Numbered from the stretch's first letter, positions 10,376 to 21,386 are shown. The stretch: DNA of 64,000 bases from Nicotiana tabacum (GCF_000715075.1 NC_134095.1:9906722-9970721), one strand, 5' to 3'. The notes: generated by a model not told the origin, from the sequence alone. Numbers and translations: made by a program.

Positions 10376-13252
10376 CAAAACAGACAAAACAAAAGAAATA
10401 TTTCTTCCCCAGTTTGATATTGGGAACATCTGTGAGTGTTAACCAATTCTTGTTATCAAAATAAGTTCTAAGCTAAATTCCCTTATCTTGAAAATTTTTA
10501 TACCAAGTCTCATCTCAAAAGTGAAAAACTTAACTGTTAAATTATACTTCCCAAAAATAAAACTCTCGTCAGACCTTGTCACTCGCGAGGGTCTCAGAAC
10601 TTACTAAATCTCGTTATCCAAGAGGGTACTAGAAACTCACTGTCGAGCCTGTCTGGCACCTACTTTCCTCACATGGGGTTTCTCTGGAACAAACAAAATT
10701 TCCTGCCCCTGTTTCAATCAAAGAAAACTTGTGAGTTTAAACATGGTGGTTGGTTTGCGGCATTAACTTTGAGGGCGACTGCTCCTTCACTTCCCAAGAT
10801 AACTGCGATTTCAACTCAAAAAATCTTACCTATTTATTGACTGACCACTTTCTTTGTCACCCTTATCGCAGAAAATACGTCTGATTCATTCAAACCCAAT
10901 ACCATTCATATGTTGTATTGTGCTCATGCATTGACATATACTAAACCTTTGTGTTTCACATGAATCCCGAAGCACATCAATTGCCACCCACTCAGTGCAC
11001 ATGTTGTTCTTTCCTGAATTCAACCACTGGCCTTGGCCTTGAGGTTTATTGCTCCTTCACTTGCCATGATAACTTTGATTTCCGCTTGGAAGACCTTGCT
11101 TGTCATTGGTTAACCACTTTCTCTGTCAACCTTATCACAGAAAATACCTTTGATCCGTTCAAACTCAACACCCTCTATTTGTTGCATTGTTCATGAATTG
11201 ACATATACCGACCCTTTGTATTTCACATGAATCCCAAAGAACGTTGATTATTACCAACTCAGTGCGCATGTTGTTCTTTCCTGACTTATGCCACTTTGAT
11301 GTGTTAGCCAGATCCTGTTTTGTGCAATTAGAAAGTTGGTGGCAAATTTTGAAGTCATTTCTCACTTATTCTGAACAAACAGACTTAGGAAAAGAAAGTA
11401 AACAAGACAAAAGGAACAGAGTAAGGACAATAGAAAGAGATGATTCCTAACAAGAAAATCACCAAGTAGAAACTTATCAGATGTGGATACCAACTCTGCT
11501 GACCATGACATGCACTTTTGGATTAAGTGGCCTAATCTGTCAAGCAAGTCTAATATTTAATTCTTGTTGTACCTCTTCACCATGAAACTGGGCTTCAATG
11601 CTCCGATTATCCTATCTGATTCACGGTCCTTATTCGACTTATAGTTCCCGAAGGGTTTTCACCATCAAGCCTCTCTCATTTTGTTCTTTCTCTCAACTTA
11701 TCGTCGTCTTATGGTGCCTGTGAAGGTTTTCACGATAAGACTCTCTCATTTTTTTCTTTTCTTCTTCTTTCCTCTGATTCTATAGATGACAAGGCATTGA
11801 CTATAGTAAAAACATCATACGCTCCTGGCATGGCTAACTCAGCACTCTCAAAGATTATCTGGGAGATCTTTTTGGACTATAATGTGGCTTTTGGATAGGG
11901 TTAGAAAGGAAGGATATCACAAAGGCTCAAAATAACTAAGACAACAGGGTTAATTTTTTTATAACTTTTGGAATCCATTCTAAAATCTTTGCCCAAATTT
12001 CTAAAACAAGGGAATTTGACTCTCTTTTTTCTTCTTTTTGAGATGGAATTTCTAAGAAAGACTGCCCCACTCTCGACTTCGTGGGATTATGAAATATTTT
12101 ATTTGGTATGACCTAACCGTAAGGTTGCCTACGTATCTTGTAGTGACAAGAATCAAGTCAAACATAGTTCACAAGACTACTTTTTGTTACTATTTTCCTT
12201 TTCTTTTTTTTTCTTTTTCTTTTTCCTTTTTTTCCTCTATTTTTCTCTCTTTTTTTGAATTTTCTTTTTGGAATGAACTTTCTAAAATAAACCTATGGGG
12301 ACATGATTTTTTTTTTACGATTCTAACTTGATTCCAAAAGAGGGGAGGTTAAAGAAATCAGCACAGGCTCAAAGGGGCGCCAAAGGGTATAAAGTGTTTG
12401 GATAGCTGAAAGAGGGCCTCCTAATCTCTAAGAATACCAAGTATAACACATGCAACCTGAAGATGAAAAATAAAGATCATGCACAATATTTCTTTTGCGG
12501 CTTCGGCATTGATATCATTGATATGCCTTCCACTTTTCTTTAGCATCTTGTCAAGTACAGAACCCTCGTTGGGTGATTCCTTCTTCACAATGGATATCCT
12601 TCGTCAATTCGAAGAAAACTTCCTTGACTTTATCTTGTAACTTGAGATGCACTTGAACTCAAAGTTGCTTGCTTCAAATTGTCTGGGATGCACTCTCCTT
12701 TAACAAATTCTTGTCATCCTATTAACTTCCCAAATTATCTGCCCTAGTTTCCATGGTTCGGGCTTCAAATGATCTCAAAATGTCCAAATCTGTACTTATT
12801 TCCCTCAAGTGTCCCTATCATCTTCAAAATTGTTTCATTGCTTCATGATTAAACTAACTTTTAAGACCAGGCCTAGAATTATGCGTGCATGTCATGTCAC
12901 TATATCCATCATGAAAAGAACTATAAAAAGAGAAGAGAACTGAACAAAAATGACTAGAAATAACAGAAAACAGAAAATTGCATTAGACAGACGGTGAAAG
13001 GGTTTGAACAACAAGACAAGCAAAATAAACTGGGGTACAACCCTGGAACAAACCTAGATAACACTAGATGAGTTACTACGGCTAAAGGAACTAGGCAAAA
13101 TAAAAAGGATATAAGGGTTTTAGGCATAAGACAATATCCGGATTACCACCCTAAAATAACCCGGACACAGAAATGACAACAAAATAAACCACCAAGACTC
13201 CTCCCTAGCTAGCCAAGAAAGGAGCGTCTTTCCAATTACCCAGCTCGTCATC
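10376..13252 (-). mobile_element. Non-coding region of Tat/Ogre-like element where pol would be expected
   Basis: Lies downstream of gag on the minus strand, where protease, RT, RNase H and integrase should follow, but none is recognisable in any frame. It holds a ~267-bp tandem duplication (10780-11020 and 11050-11285, sharing GACATATAC and CAGTGC.CATGTTGTTCTTTC blocks). A smaller duplication near 11600-11760 shares a GGTTTTCAC..AAG.CTCTCTCATTTT block. Pyrimidine-rich runs occur near 12180-12260. The element therefore looks like a gag-only, non-autonomous derivative. Confidence 0.55.
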
Positions 13253-15228
13253 TTAGCCACTGAGTTCCACATCAACAGTACTAGAACCTTCGCAAGTCTC
13301 TATCACATTGACTTTAGCAAATTGCGTTTGGGTCCCTTTTGCTGGCTCGTTCTTAAGATCAACCTCTGATAGCACTGGAAGCTTTGAAGCACGTGGATAT
13401 CCGAGGCTCTTAGAAGAATTCTCATATTCCTTTTCAAAACAAATCATACCCACCATATGCGTCTTATTATGAATAGGCGATGGACTTTGGCTAGTGTCTA
13501 CTGCATCTGAATTTTGCACGACAATGTCACCTGCATCAATAAGCTTCTGAATTACTTTTTTCAGATGCCAACACTTTTCTGTTCTGTGACCTGGGGCATC
13601 AGAACAATATGCACACCTTTGAGAATAATCAAAATTCTTTGGAAGAGGGTTCGACATTTTTATCTGAATCGGCTTCAACATGTCCAATTGCCTTAACCTT
13701 TGGAACAAACTGGCATATGATTCTCCAATGGGAGTGAAAGTCTTTTCTTTTTGCTTTTGCTTTTGCCTTTTCATCTTGTACTCTAGCCTCGGTTGGAACT
13801 TTTTTGCGGAAGTGGTGCATGCCATAGCGGGTCTCGTGGGTGTGGAGCATATGGTGGTGCATTGTGGACGGAGTACTAGAAAGGTTATGTACGACTGTGG
13901 GGGTTTTGTGGAGAGAAGTTGCATTGGGGAGGATTATCTTGAGCACAGGGATATCCATGGGATCGATATCGAGGCTGAAAGCGTTGCGCAGGAATGCCCA
14001 CTGGATCCTATCATTGGCGTGCCTCAACAATATCTTTTCTATTTCTCTTTCTTCCATCAAATCTTATTGAGATGTTCTGAATGTCTTTTGTAGTGTCTTT
14101 CAATGCAGAATAACTCATGATTTTTCCTAACTTGATTCCCTCTTCTACCATCTCCCCCATGTTTACCACATCATTGAAAGGTTTACCCAAGGCTGGGATC
14201 AAATGACTGAAGTAGGTGGGCCCCTGGGCTTGTAGGAAAAGCTCAACAATTTCTTCTTCACCAATTAGGGGACTGACTCGAGCAACTTGTTTCCTCCATC
14301 TGAGCCCAAACTCCTTAAAGTTTTCCTCCGGTTTCTTTTCCATCTTGAATAGGGAAGAGCGGTCTAGGATAATGTCTAGATTGTATTGAAAGCGTCGAAC
14401 AAAATCTTGAGCCATGTCATCCCATATATGCCACTTATTGACATCTTGACGAGTATACCATTGCAAGGCTGCCTCAGTTAAGCCCTCGCTGAAATATGTC
14501 ATCAACAAATCCTCTTTTCCGCCAACACTTCTCATTTCACTATAATAACTCCTCATATGGGATACTAGATCTCCACTCCCATTATACAAGTTAAACTTTG
14601 GCATTTTAAACCCCGTGGGAAGACGAACATCAGGGAACATGTTAATCTGATTTCCCATCCCTTGCATGCTCCTTAAGGACTGTTCTATACCTTTCAGCTT
14701 CCTGGATATTTCATCTCGCCCTTCTTTTCCTGTGAACTTTTCATTTTCAACTTGAGGCTCATTTCGAGGGCTCTGATTGTATGAGTCAGGAACCTTGTGG
14801 GCAACCTCTGAGGGGTAAGATTGGGCATCATGAGTTTTTAGCGGATGTTCATTGTCGGATCTATGAAGGGAAGATTGTTGAGAAGTTGTGATCATGGGGA
14901 TAGTGAATATGATAGGAGGGCAATTTTGGGGAGAGATAATTGGAGGATGAGTGATGGAGCTACTAGGGTGGTTGGGAAAGCTGTGATAAGCGGGTAGATC
15001 TGGATAGTATGTGGGATCATCTGGCACTATGGCCGGAGTTTGGGTAAGGGTAGCATCTAAGAAACTATGTGGTGGCGGGGGTGGTGCCTTCCCAATCATC
15101 CAAGCCTGATACATGTCCGCAATGTGTTGTCTTAACATCCTTACCTCTTCAACCAACCCATTGCCCTGTTCAACCAATTGCTTTTGGGCACCAGTATCAA
15201 CCGACTCAATTCTGTTGTCATCGGCCAT
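13253..15228 (-). pseudogene. gag: Broken gag of Tat/Ogre-like retrotransposon
   Basis: The start codon at 15228 opens a 405-codon frame. Its N-terminal third has short MLRQHIADMYQA and proline-rich stretches. It is followed by a typical Tat/Ogre capsid-like domain with an FKMPKFNLYNGSGD stretch, the YFSEGLTEAALQWY segment, then FVRRFQYN and LGLRW-like (FGLRWRKQVARV) segments. The frame is lost around 13900-14050 and coding similarity resumes in other frames. The C-terminal part carries the lineage's cysteine cluster CAYCSDAPGHRTEKCWHLKK and ends at 13253. At least two frameshifts break the gene. The structural protein would form virus-like particles in the cytoplasm; this copy cannot make one intact. 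Confidence 0.85.
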
Positions 15229-16485
15229 TGCCTTTCGACCTTATGTTGTAGAGAAGAATTACCACTTTGAGAACCACAAACCAACCACCCTTCTTCTATA
15301 ATGAAGATAACAAAAGGAAAAAAATGAAGTCATCACGTTAGTGTTAGGGCATTTAACATAAGATAATCTCACATTATGTGTAATGCACTTAGTCATAATT
15401 ATCGGTTCTAACTTCGAGGATCACAAGGTCACTTGGCATCATCCCAATTTTGTTCATTTCAATCTTCTCTTTTCTTTTCTTTTCTACCACTTCCTCGCTT
15501 GCTTATTTTCCTTCATTTTTTTTCTTTTTGATTATCGCTCTTTGCTTTCCTCTTATTTCTCATGTCCCACAACTTCATCCTTTTTTTTAATTTCTAAAAA
15601 AATAATTCGATCAAACCCTATGTAGGTTTCCTACGTATCATGTCCCCGCATGAATCAGATCTTTGCGTAGTTTGGGAAGAACGAGAATAAAGTAAACTGA
15701 CTAATGTTCTCTTTTTCCTTTTCTTTTTTTACCTTAATGAATACTCTGATGAGAAATTATTAAGGAAAACCCCTAGAAGAGAATAATATTTTTTGATTTT
15801 TTTAGGAAGGAAATATAAAGGAAGAACCAAAGAAAAATATTTTTAATTTTCGTTTGATATCCGGAAAGAAAGATTTCGACCAAAGAAATGAAAAAGATAA
15901 AAAAAAAGGTTTTGGATTTCAATTTTGATTACCTAAGGGAGAAACTCTGAAGATAAACCAAAGATAAAGTATGTTATTTTTTTTCTTCTATGTACAATGT
16001 CCTAAAGTTATAGCTAAAATAAAAAGACTTTTTTTTTTCTATTCATTTTTCATTAGTTTTCCAAAGAAGAACCTCAAAAGAATTTTTTTTTTGGATCTTT
16101 TGGAATTAGTATCTTAAAGAAAACTGCTTAAAAGGTATTTAAAAGAAAATTCTTTTTTTTTTGTTTAAATTTTTAGTCTTAATATACTAAAGGAAATATA
16201 AAAGAAATTTTTTTATTTCGAGATATTAATTTCCTAAAGGAAAAACCACCTCAATTTTTTTCATTTCTAGAATTAGTATTCTAAAGAAAATTTCTAACAG
16301 AAATATAAAAGCGCAAAATCTTTTTTTTTTTTTTTGGATTTTTGAATTATAACACACTTTTTCAAATACAAAATAGAAAGTACAATAACAAAAACTCGAC
16401 ATTACTGTACAAAACTAGAAAGTAAACGATGACAAAAAAAGGAAAAACAAACTCAAAACATAAAAAAAAACAATCTCCTTAAGCC
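15229..16485 (-). mobile_element. 5' leader of Tat/Ogre-like element, homopolymer-rich
   Basis: Upstream of gag on the minus strand, this is very A/T-rich with repeated poly-T and poly-A runs of 8-14 nt and one copy of the TAGGTTTCCTACGTATCAT module. No LTR terminus or primer-binding site matching the 3' LTR at 3971-6287 is found. The leader ends where unrelated Athila/Tat LTR sequence begins. Confidence 0.45.
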
Positions 16486-17392
16486 ACTTAATATAAATAG
16501 ATTCTTTTTCCATTTTTAGGGCATCAGATATTGTAATAGCATAGCTGCACTCGTGGGTCGACTTTTCTTAGTCATTTTGGGCAACTTTAACTACATTTCT
16601 TCATTGAATCTTTGTATTTAGCTTAGCAATTAAATAATATGTATTTTTCTTCATCTATTTCATGTTTTTCTTCTTTGAATATGAGTAGCTTGACCCCATA
16701 GATAGGGTTGTGGCTCAACCCTACTTTGGGTAATTGATGGGTCTTGTATTATAGGGCTAAATTGATTATGAGTGTTTGATATTTGGGTCAATTTCATGGT
16801 TAATTGTTGAATTAGTGGTTGCAAACACTAGTTTGTGTTTAGTTGACTGAGGCTCTTCTTGAGAAAGAGAGCCTAAGTCTCTGAAATTGATCCAACAAGG
16901 AATTAGGGCGCACTCAAGAGATTGATAGACCCAATTAAAGGATTAAACCTCGAGAGAGTAATACCTGACTTGAACCCTAAGTTGCTTGTGCAAATTTGCA
17001 TACCCAGTTGGTCTTGAGAAAGTCAATCGGGCAAAATCACATGAACCACCGAGAGGTGTAGAGTGGGTAAAGTAGTGCAACGGTTATATCATACTCCCCA
17101 ATCATGTCAATTGTGCCTTAGACTCAAGTACCCGTCAATTGACCACCTAGGCAGATGTCACTACCCTAGTGTCCTTTAAAGTATTTGAACAACCCGTAGC
17201 ATTTAACTCTTAGCTTAATTTACAATTTGTAGTTTGTAAAAAGTATAATTATAAAGAAAACCCCAAAAAATGATGAGAAGTGTAATCTGGAACTCTACGT
17301 AATCCTAATCTAAATAGATACACCACTCAAATTCTAGTTCTCTGTGGAAAACGATCCCGACCCAAAATCGGGTAAAAGCCATTATCACTTTT
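16486..17392 (+). mobile_element. LTR fragment (Athila/Tat-type), from TATA box to 3' end
   Basis: Matches 18640-18950 over its first half and 63260-64000 over most of its length, in plus orientation. It begins about 6 nt before a TATAAATAG box (16492-16500), lacks the upstream U3, and runs to the LTR end just before the primer-binding site. Because homology starts upstream of where transcription should begin, it is not a clean strong-stop cDNA end, although it is close to one. No coding potential. Confidence 0.8.
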
Positions 17393-17467
17393 TGGCGCCG
17401 TTGCCGGGGAACGAACCCGGGTCACCCACGTGACAGGCGGGAATACTTACCACTATACTACAACGAC
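17393..17467 (-). tRNA. Full-length tRNA-Asp(GTC) retro-copy with encoded CCA, fused to an LTR
   Basis: The minus strand is a complete 75-nt tRNA-Asp: acceptor stem GTCGTTG...CAACGGC, discriminator G, then CCA; D arm AGTATAGTGGTAAGTAT; anticodon loop CTGTCAC (GTC anticodon); T arm. Compared with the plant tRNA-Asp consensus from general knowledge it differs at two places: position 40 (C to T, a CpG site, giving a G-T pair) and position 58 (A to T; loop reads TTCGTTC instead of TTCGATC). Nuclear tRNA genes do not encode CCA, and A58 is near-invariant and carries m1A. The plus-strand start, TGGCGCCGTTGCCGGGG, is the usual tRNA-Asp primer-binding site and follows the LTR directly. I infer a reverse-transcribed primer tRNA, not a functional gene; T58 would weaken the B box. 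Confidence 0.88.
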
Positions 17468-17555
17468 CTACTCCTCAAAGCCCACATGGCCTAACACCAT
17501 TGCCATGTGGTCTCCTCAAGGCCCAGGTTCACTTTTTGGCGTTGTTGCCGTGTCA
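17468..17555. mobile_element. Junction debris with a second, decayed primer-binding site
   Basis: Between the tRNA copy and the integrase piece. CCTCAAAGCCCACATGGCC at about 17472-17490 nearly repeats the integrase end at about 17566-17584. CACTTTTTGGCGTTGTTGCC at 17530-17549 repeats the LTR-end/primer-binding-site junction of 17388-17406 with two changes. The block looks like the result of successive template switches. Confidence 0.6.
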
Positions 17556-18299
17556 AGATTAACCTTCCTCAAAGCCCATATGGCCTTGTGCTCCAACTCA
17601 ACCGGTAGATGGCAAGCTTTCCCAAACACCAACCGATACGATGACATACCAATCGGCATCTTGAAAGCAGTTCTATAAGCCCATAGAGCGTCATCCCACT
17701 TCTTCGACCAATCAGTCCTATTTGCATTAACCATCTTGGACAGTATGCTTTTGATTTCCCTGTTGGAGACTTCCACTTGACCACTTGCTTGAGGATGATA
17801 GGGGGTAGAAACTTTATGATTGACATCGTACTTAGAAAGTAATGTGTCGAAAGCTCTATTGCAAAAATGAGACCCCTCATCACTTATGATTGCACGAGGA
17901 GTACCAAACCTTGTAAAAATGTTTTTCTTGAGAAATGCAACAACACTCCGGGCCTCATTGTTGGGCAAAGTCACGGCTTCAACCCACTTTGAAACATAGT
18001 CCACTACCACAAGGATATAAGTGTTCCTACAAGAGCTAACAAATGCACCCATGAAATCAATGCGCCATACATCAAAAATATCAACCTCAAGGATGGTATT
18101 GAGAGGCATCTCATCTTTCTTTGAAATTCCACCCGCTCTTTGGCATTCGTTGCATCTCTTCACAAAGTCACACATATCTTTGAACAAAGTTGGCCAATAA
18201 AACCCATAATTAAGAACTTTAGAAGTCGTCCTCACCCCGCCATGATGACCACCATAGGGAGAGGAATGACAAGACTCCAAATTTGTGCGGTCCACACTA
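17556..18299 (-). pseudogene. Integrase fragment of Athila/Tat-type Ty3/gypsy element
   Basis: About 245 codons are open on the minus strand from 18295. The N-terminal zinc-binding part has GGHHGG followed by CNECQ. The catalytic core shows D in [10 protein letters not shown] in IISDEGSHF and the E in [11 protein letters not shown]. The C-terminal part has the lineage-typical [18 protein letters not shown] segment. Integrase inserts the element cDNA into host DNA. Nothing precedes it (no RT or RNase H) and it lies in inverted orientation between two plus-oriented LTR fragments, so it is an isolated relic. The frame happens to run on to 17516 through junction debris. This is the longest unbroken integrase stretch in the window. 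Confidence 0.88.
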
Positions 18300-18952
18300 G
18301 GAGGTTTAGAGAGTAGGTATTCAGGCTAAAAGACAATGCGGCCACACTCGATTTAGTGCGGTCCGCACTGGAGTCCATGCGACTGCACTACCATTTTGTG
18401 CGGTCCGCAGAGCTAAGATTCAGAGAAGTTGCAGTTTGGAGCTTTCAAGCCAATGCGGTCCGCAGTCCATTTTTGTGCGGACCGCACTAGAAGTCACCGC
18501 TGTCACAGTCCATTCTGTGCGGTCCGCGGAGCCTGAGTTCAGAGGGCTAGATTTTGGAGCCAAGAGTCCTAGTGCAGCCGCAGTCCATTCTGTGCGGTCT
18601 ACACTAACCCCGCAGGGGCTTTTTTATCAAGATTTTTCAACTTAGTATAAATAGATTCTTTTTCTATTTTAGGGCATCAGATATTGTAATAGCATAGCTG
18701 CGCTCGTGGTTCAACTTTTCTTAGCATTTCATCATTGAATCTTTGTATTTAGCTTAGTAATTAATTAATATGTGTTTATCTTCATCTATTTCTTATTTTT
18801 CTTCTTTGAATATGAGAAGCTAGACCCTATAGCTAGGGTCGTGGCTCAACCCTAGTGTGGGTAATTGATGGGTCTTGTATTTTAGGGCTAAATTGATTAT
18901 GGGTGTTTGATATTTGGTTCAATTTCATGGTTAATTGCTGAATTAGTGGGAT
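18300..18952 (+). mobile_element. LTR fragment (Athila/Tat-type) with CpG-palindrome cluster and TATA box
   Basis: Homologous to 62900-63600. At 18340-18620 it carries about ten copies of short CpG-rich near-palindromes of the type GCGGTCCGCAC or GCGGCCGCAC, directly followed by TATAAATAG at about 18648. Its 5' part is missing (it begins beside the integrase relic) and its 3' part is cut at 18952 by the next element. Confidence 0.8.
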
Positions 18953-21185
18953 GGTTAACGAAAAGTTAGGAAGCGGGATTTTGTAACTGAAGTTGTTGCT
19001 TCTGATGTTTCCGCACCTGATGAGTGGGGACCGCAGGTGCAATGATCGCAGACGCAGGAAGTGACCGCAGATGCGAAATTCGTTGCAGGAGCGAAAGTTG
19101 AACCGCACCTGCGAGCCCCCAGGTGCGAGGCCTAGGGCGCAGGTGCGGAAGCTGGTGGGTTAGGTGAGAACCACAAATGCAGTTGTTTTAACCGCAGAAG
19201 TGGTCCTGCAGATGCGGGTAAACGGCCACAGGTGCGAGATGCCTGGGCAGAAAGTATATAAGGAGCCCATCGCGAAATTTGGCCATTCTTCACCATTTTT
19301 CATTCGGATTTTGAGGCTTTTGGAGGGTTTTGAAGAGGGAATCAAGGGGATACTCATTTAAGTAAGTTAATTGAGCTTAATACTTGTGATTATGGTAAAT
19401 TTTAGTTGTTTAAGAATGAAATTAGGGATGAAATTGAGGGGATTAGGGCTTGAAATTGGAGAGTTTGATTTGGGTATTTGAGGGAGCATTTGATGTCAGA
19501 TTTTGATGCATTTGATATGTATATACTCGTGAGTGAAAGGAGTTTCTAGTTTTGTATATTTTGTCAGATTCCAAGATATGGGCCCGGGGGCCGAGTTTGG
19601 GTGAATTTCGGGATTTTGGTATAAATTGATAGTTTTTCGTAAGGAATTGATCCCTTGGACTATATTGATCACATTGTATTTCTTTTAGTTAGATTCGAGA
19701 CATTTGGAGGCCGATTTCAGAGGCAAAGGCATCGCAGAATAGGAATTTGACCGGTTCGAAGTAAGCAATGATTGTAAATCTAGTCCTGAGGGTATGAAAC
19801 CCCGAATTTCACATTGTTTTACTACTTTGAGGTGACACACATGCTAGGTGAGGGCGTGTGGGCGTGTACCATTGGGGATTGTGACTTGATTCGTCCCGTA
19901 GCAACTATTAAGTTGTGTATTTGACTGAAACTATATGATATTTCTGTGTTTTAGAAAGAATTCCTATAAATTTGGGCTGAATGCCATATTTGGGCCTCGT
20001 GCCAAAGTTGTTTGGACCCTTAGGGGCCTTTTATTATTATCCTCTCACTATTTTGATTTAGTATCTATATTCAGTCATGCTATGTTTACTGATTTCATAA
20101 ACTCAGTCTTTATAACCCGATTTGATGCATATAAAATATTATATTAGGCTGAGCACCCTGTTTTTAATGATAGCTCGAGTGGCTTGAGAGGTTTCTGACT
20201 GAGTGAGGCTGAGGGCCTGTGTTGTGAGGATATTATGGGATCGTGATGCGCGCCGCAACATGATGTTACTAATTTATGATTAAGAGAGGCTGATGGCCTG
20301 ATAGATTTATGCCACGAGTTGGCTTGTTATAGCGCTTGGGCTCTAGGAGCCCCTCCGGAGTCTGTAAACCCCTAGTGAGCGCGGGTACCCTAAGTGAGTG
20401 ATATGGTATTTTGCCCGAGGGGCTGCTTTTGATTCATGTTGTGCCTGAGGGGATGTATACGCGTGACTATGAGGTTTTTCCAAGGGGCTAATTCTGAGTG
20501 ATGTTATGCCCGAAGGGCGGTTTATGATTCATGTTTGCCTGAGGGGCTGTTATTGACTTTCATCACTTTTACTCTAAATTGCATTGAACCTCTATTGAAA
20601 CTATTGAAAAATATCTTTAAATGATTCTTTTTTACCGAAATTGGATTTTAAACGAGATGATTTGACTCATATACTGATTTGAAAGCATGTTGTACTTACT
20701 GAGATTTCATAACGTGGATTTTATGTGTTTCTTACTAAGTCTTTATTTACCTTTATTACTTACTGAGTTGGTGTACTCACATTACCCCCTGCACCTTGTG
20801 TGCAGATCCAGAGTTTACTCGACATGCTAGCGAGCATTGATCTTTCATCCATCACAGATATTTTGGAGTTGGCAAGGTAGCTGCACGGCAATCACAGCCT
20901 TGCTCTTCTCCTTCCTATCTTCTTTTAGATATTATTAGTTAATTTCCAAACTATATTTGTCTTAGCATTTTCAGACAGTTTCTAGTAGATTCTCATGACT
21001 TGTGACACTCTAATGTTGGGCTTTTCTTTCCGCACTTTATTATTCAGACTTATATTATAACATTTTATTAATTAATAGCTTAAAGAAACATTCATTTTGG
21101 ATTATCGGGTTGTTTTGGTAAGATAGTCGGCTTTCCTAGTTCCTCGTTAGGCGCCATTACGACATGGTAGATTTGGGTCGTGACA
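18953..21185 (+). mobile_element. 5' LTR (5'-truncated) of Tekay/Del-like chromovirus 1
   Basis: Aligns with the 3' LTR from about 26995 to 29189, so the first ~635 bp are missing. Ends GGGTCGTGACA just before a primer-binding site. A CpG-rich motif cluster (CCGCACCTG, CCGCAGGTGC and variants) spans 19011-19233 and is followed by a TATATAAG box at 19255-19262. Further downstream are repeated GCCCGAGGGGCT units (about 20410-20550). A block at 20812-20920 differs completely from the matching position of the 3' LTR. Confidence 0.88.
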
Positions 21186-21188
21186 AGT

Positions 21189-21200
21189 TGGTATTAGAGC
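21189..21200 (+). other. Primer-binding site of chromovirus 1
   Basis: TGGTATTAGAGC, 3 nt after the LTR; one C to T change from the initiator tRNA-Met complement TGGTATCAGAGC. Confidence 0.85.
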
Positions 21201-21386
21201 CTAGGTTACATAGGTCTCATGGGTCATGAGCAGGTTTAGTAGAGTCTTGCGGATCGGTACAGAGACGCCTGTACTTATCTTCAAGAGGCTGCAGAACCTT
21301 TAGGAAAAATTCCATGTTCTTGAAGTCTTATCGTTCGAATCTGTTGATTCTGGTTACTAAACTTCTATTGTTTCATTATCTCATAG

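Noticed and set aside
13680..14093. 137-codon plus-strand ORF opposite gag
   Set aside because: Shadow of the recognisable minus-strand gag.
17393..17467. A working nuclear tRNA-Asp gene
   Set aside because: CCA is encoded, the copy joins the LTR exactly at the primer-binding site, and invariant A58 is T, which would also weaken the internal B box.
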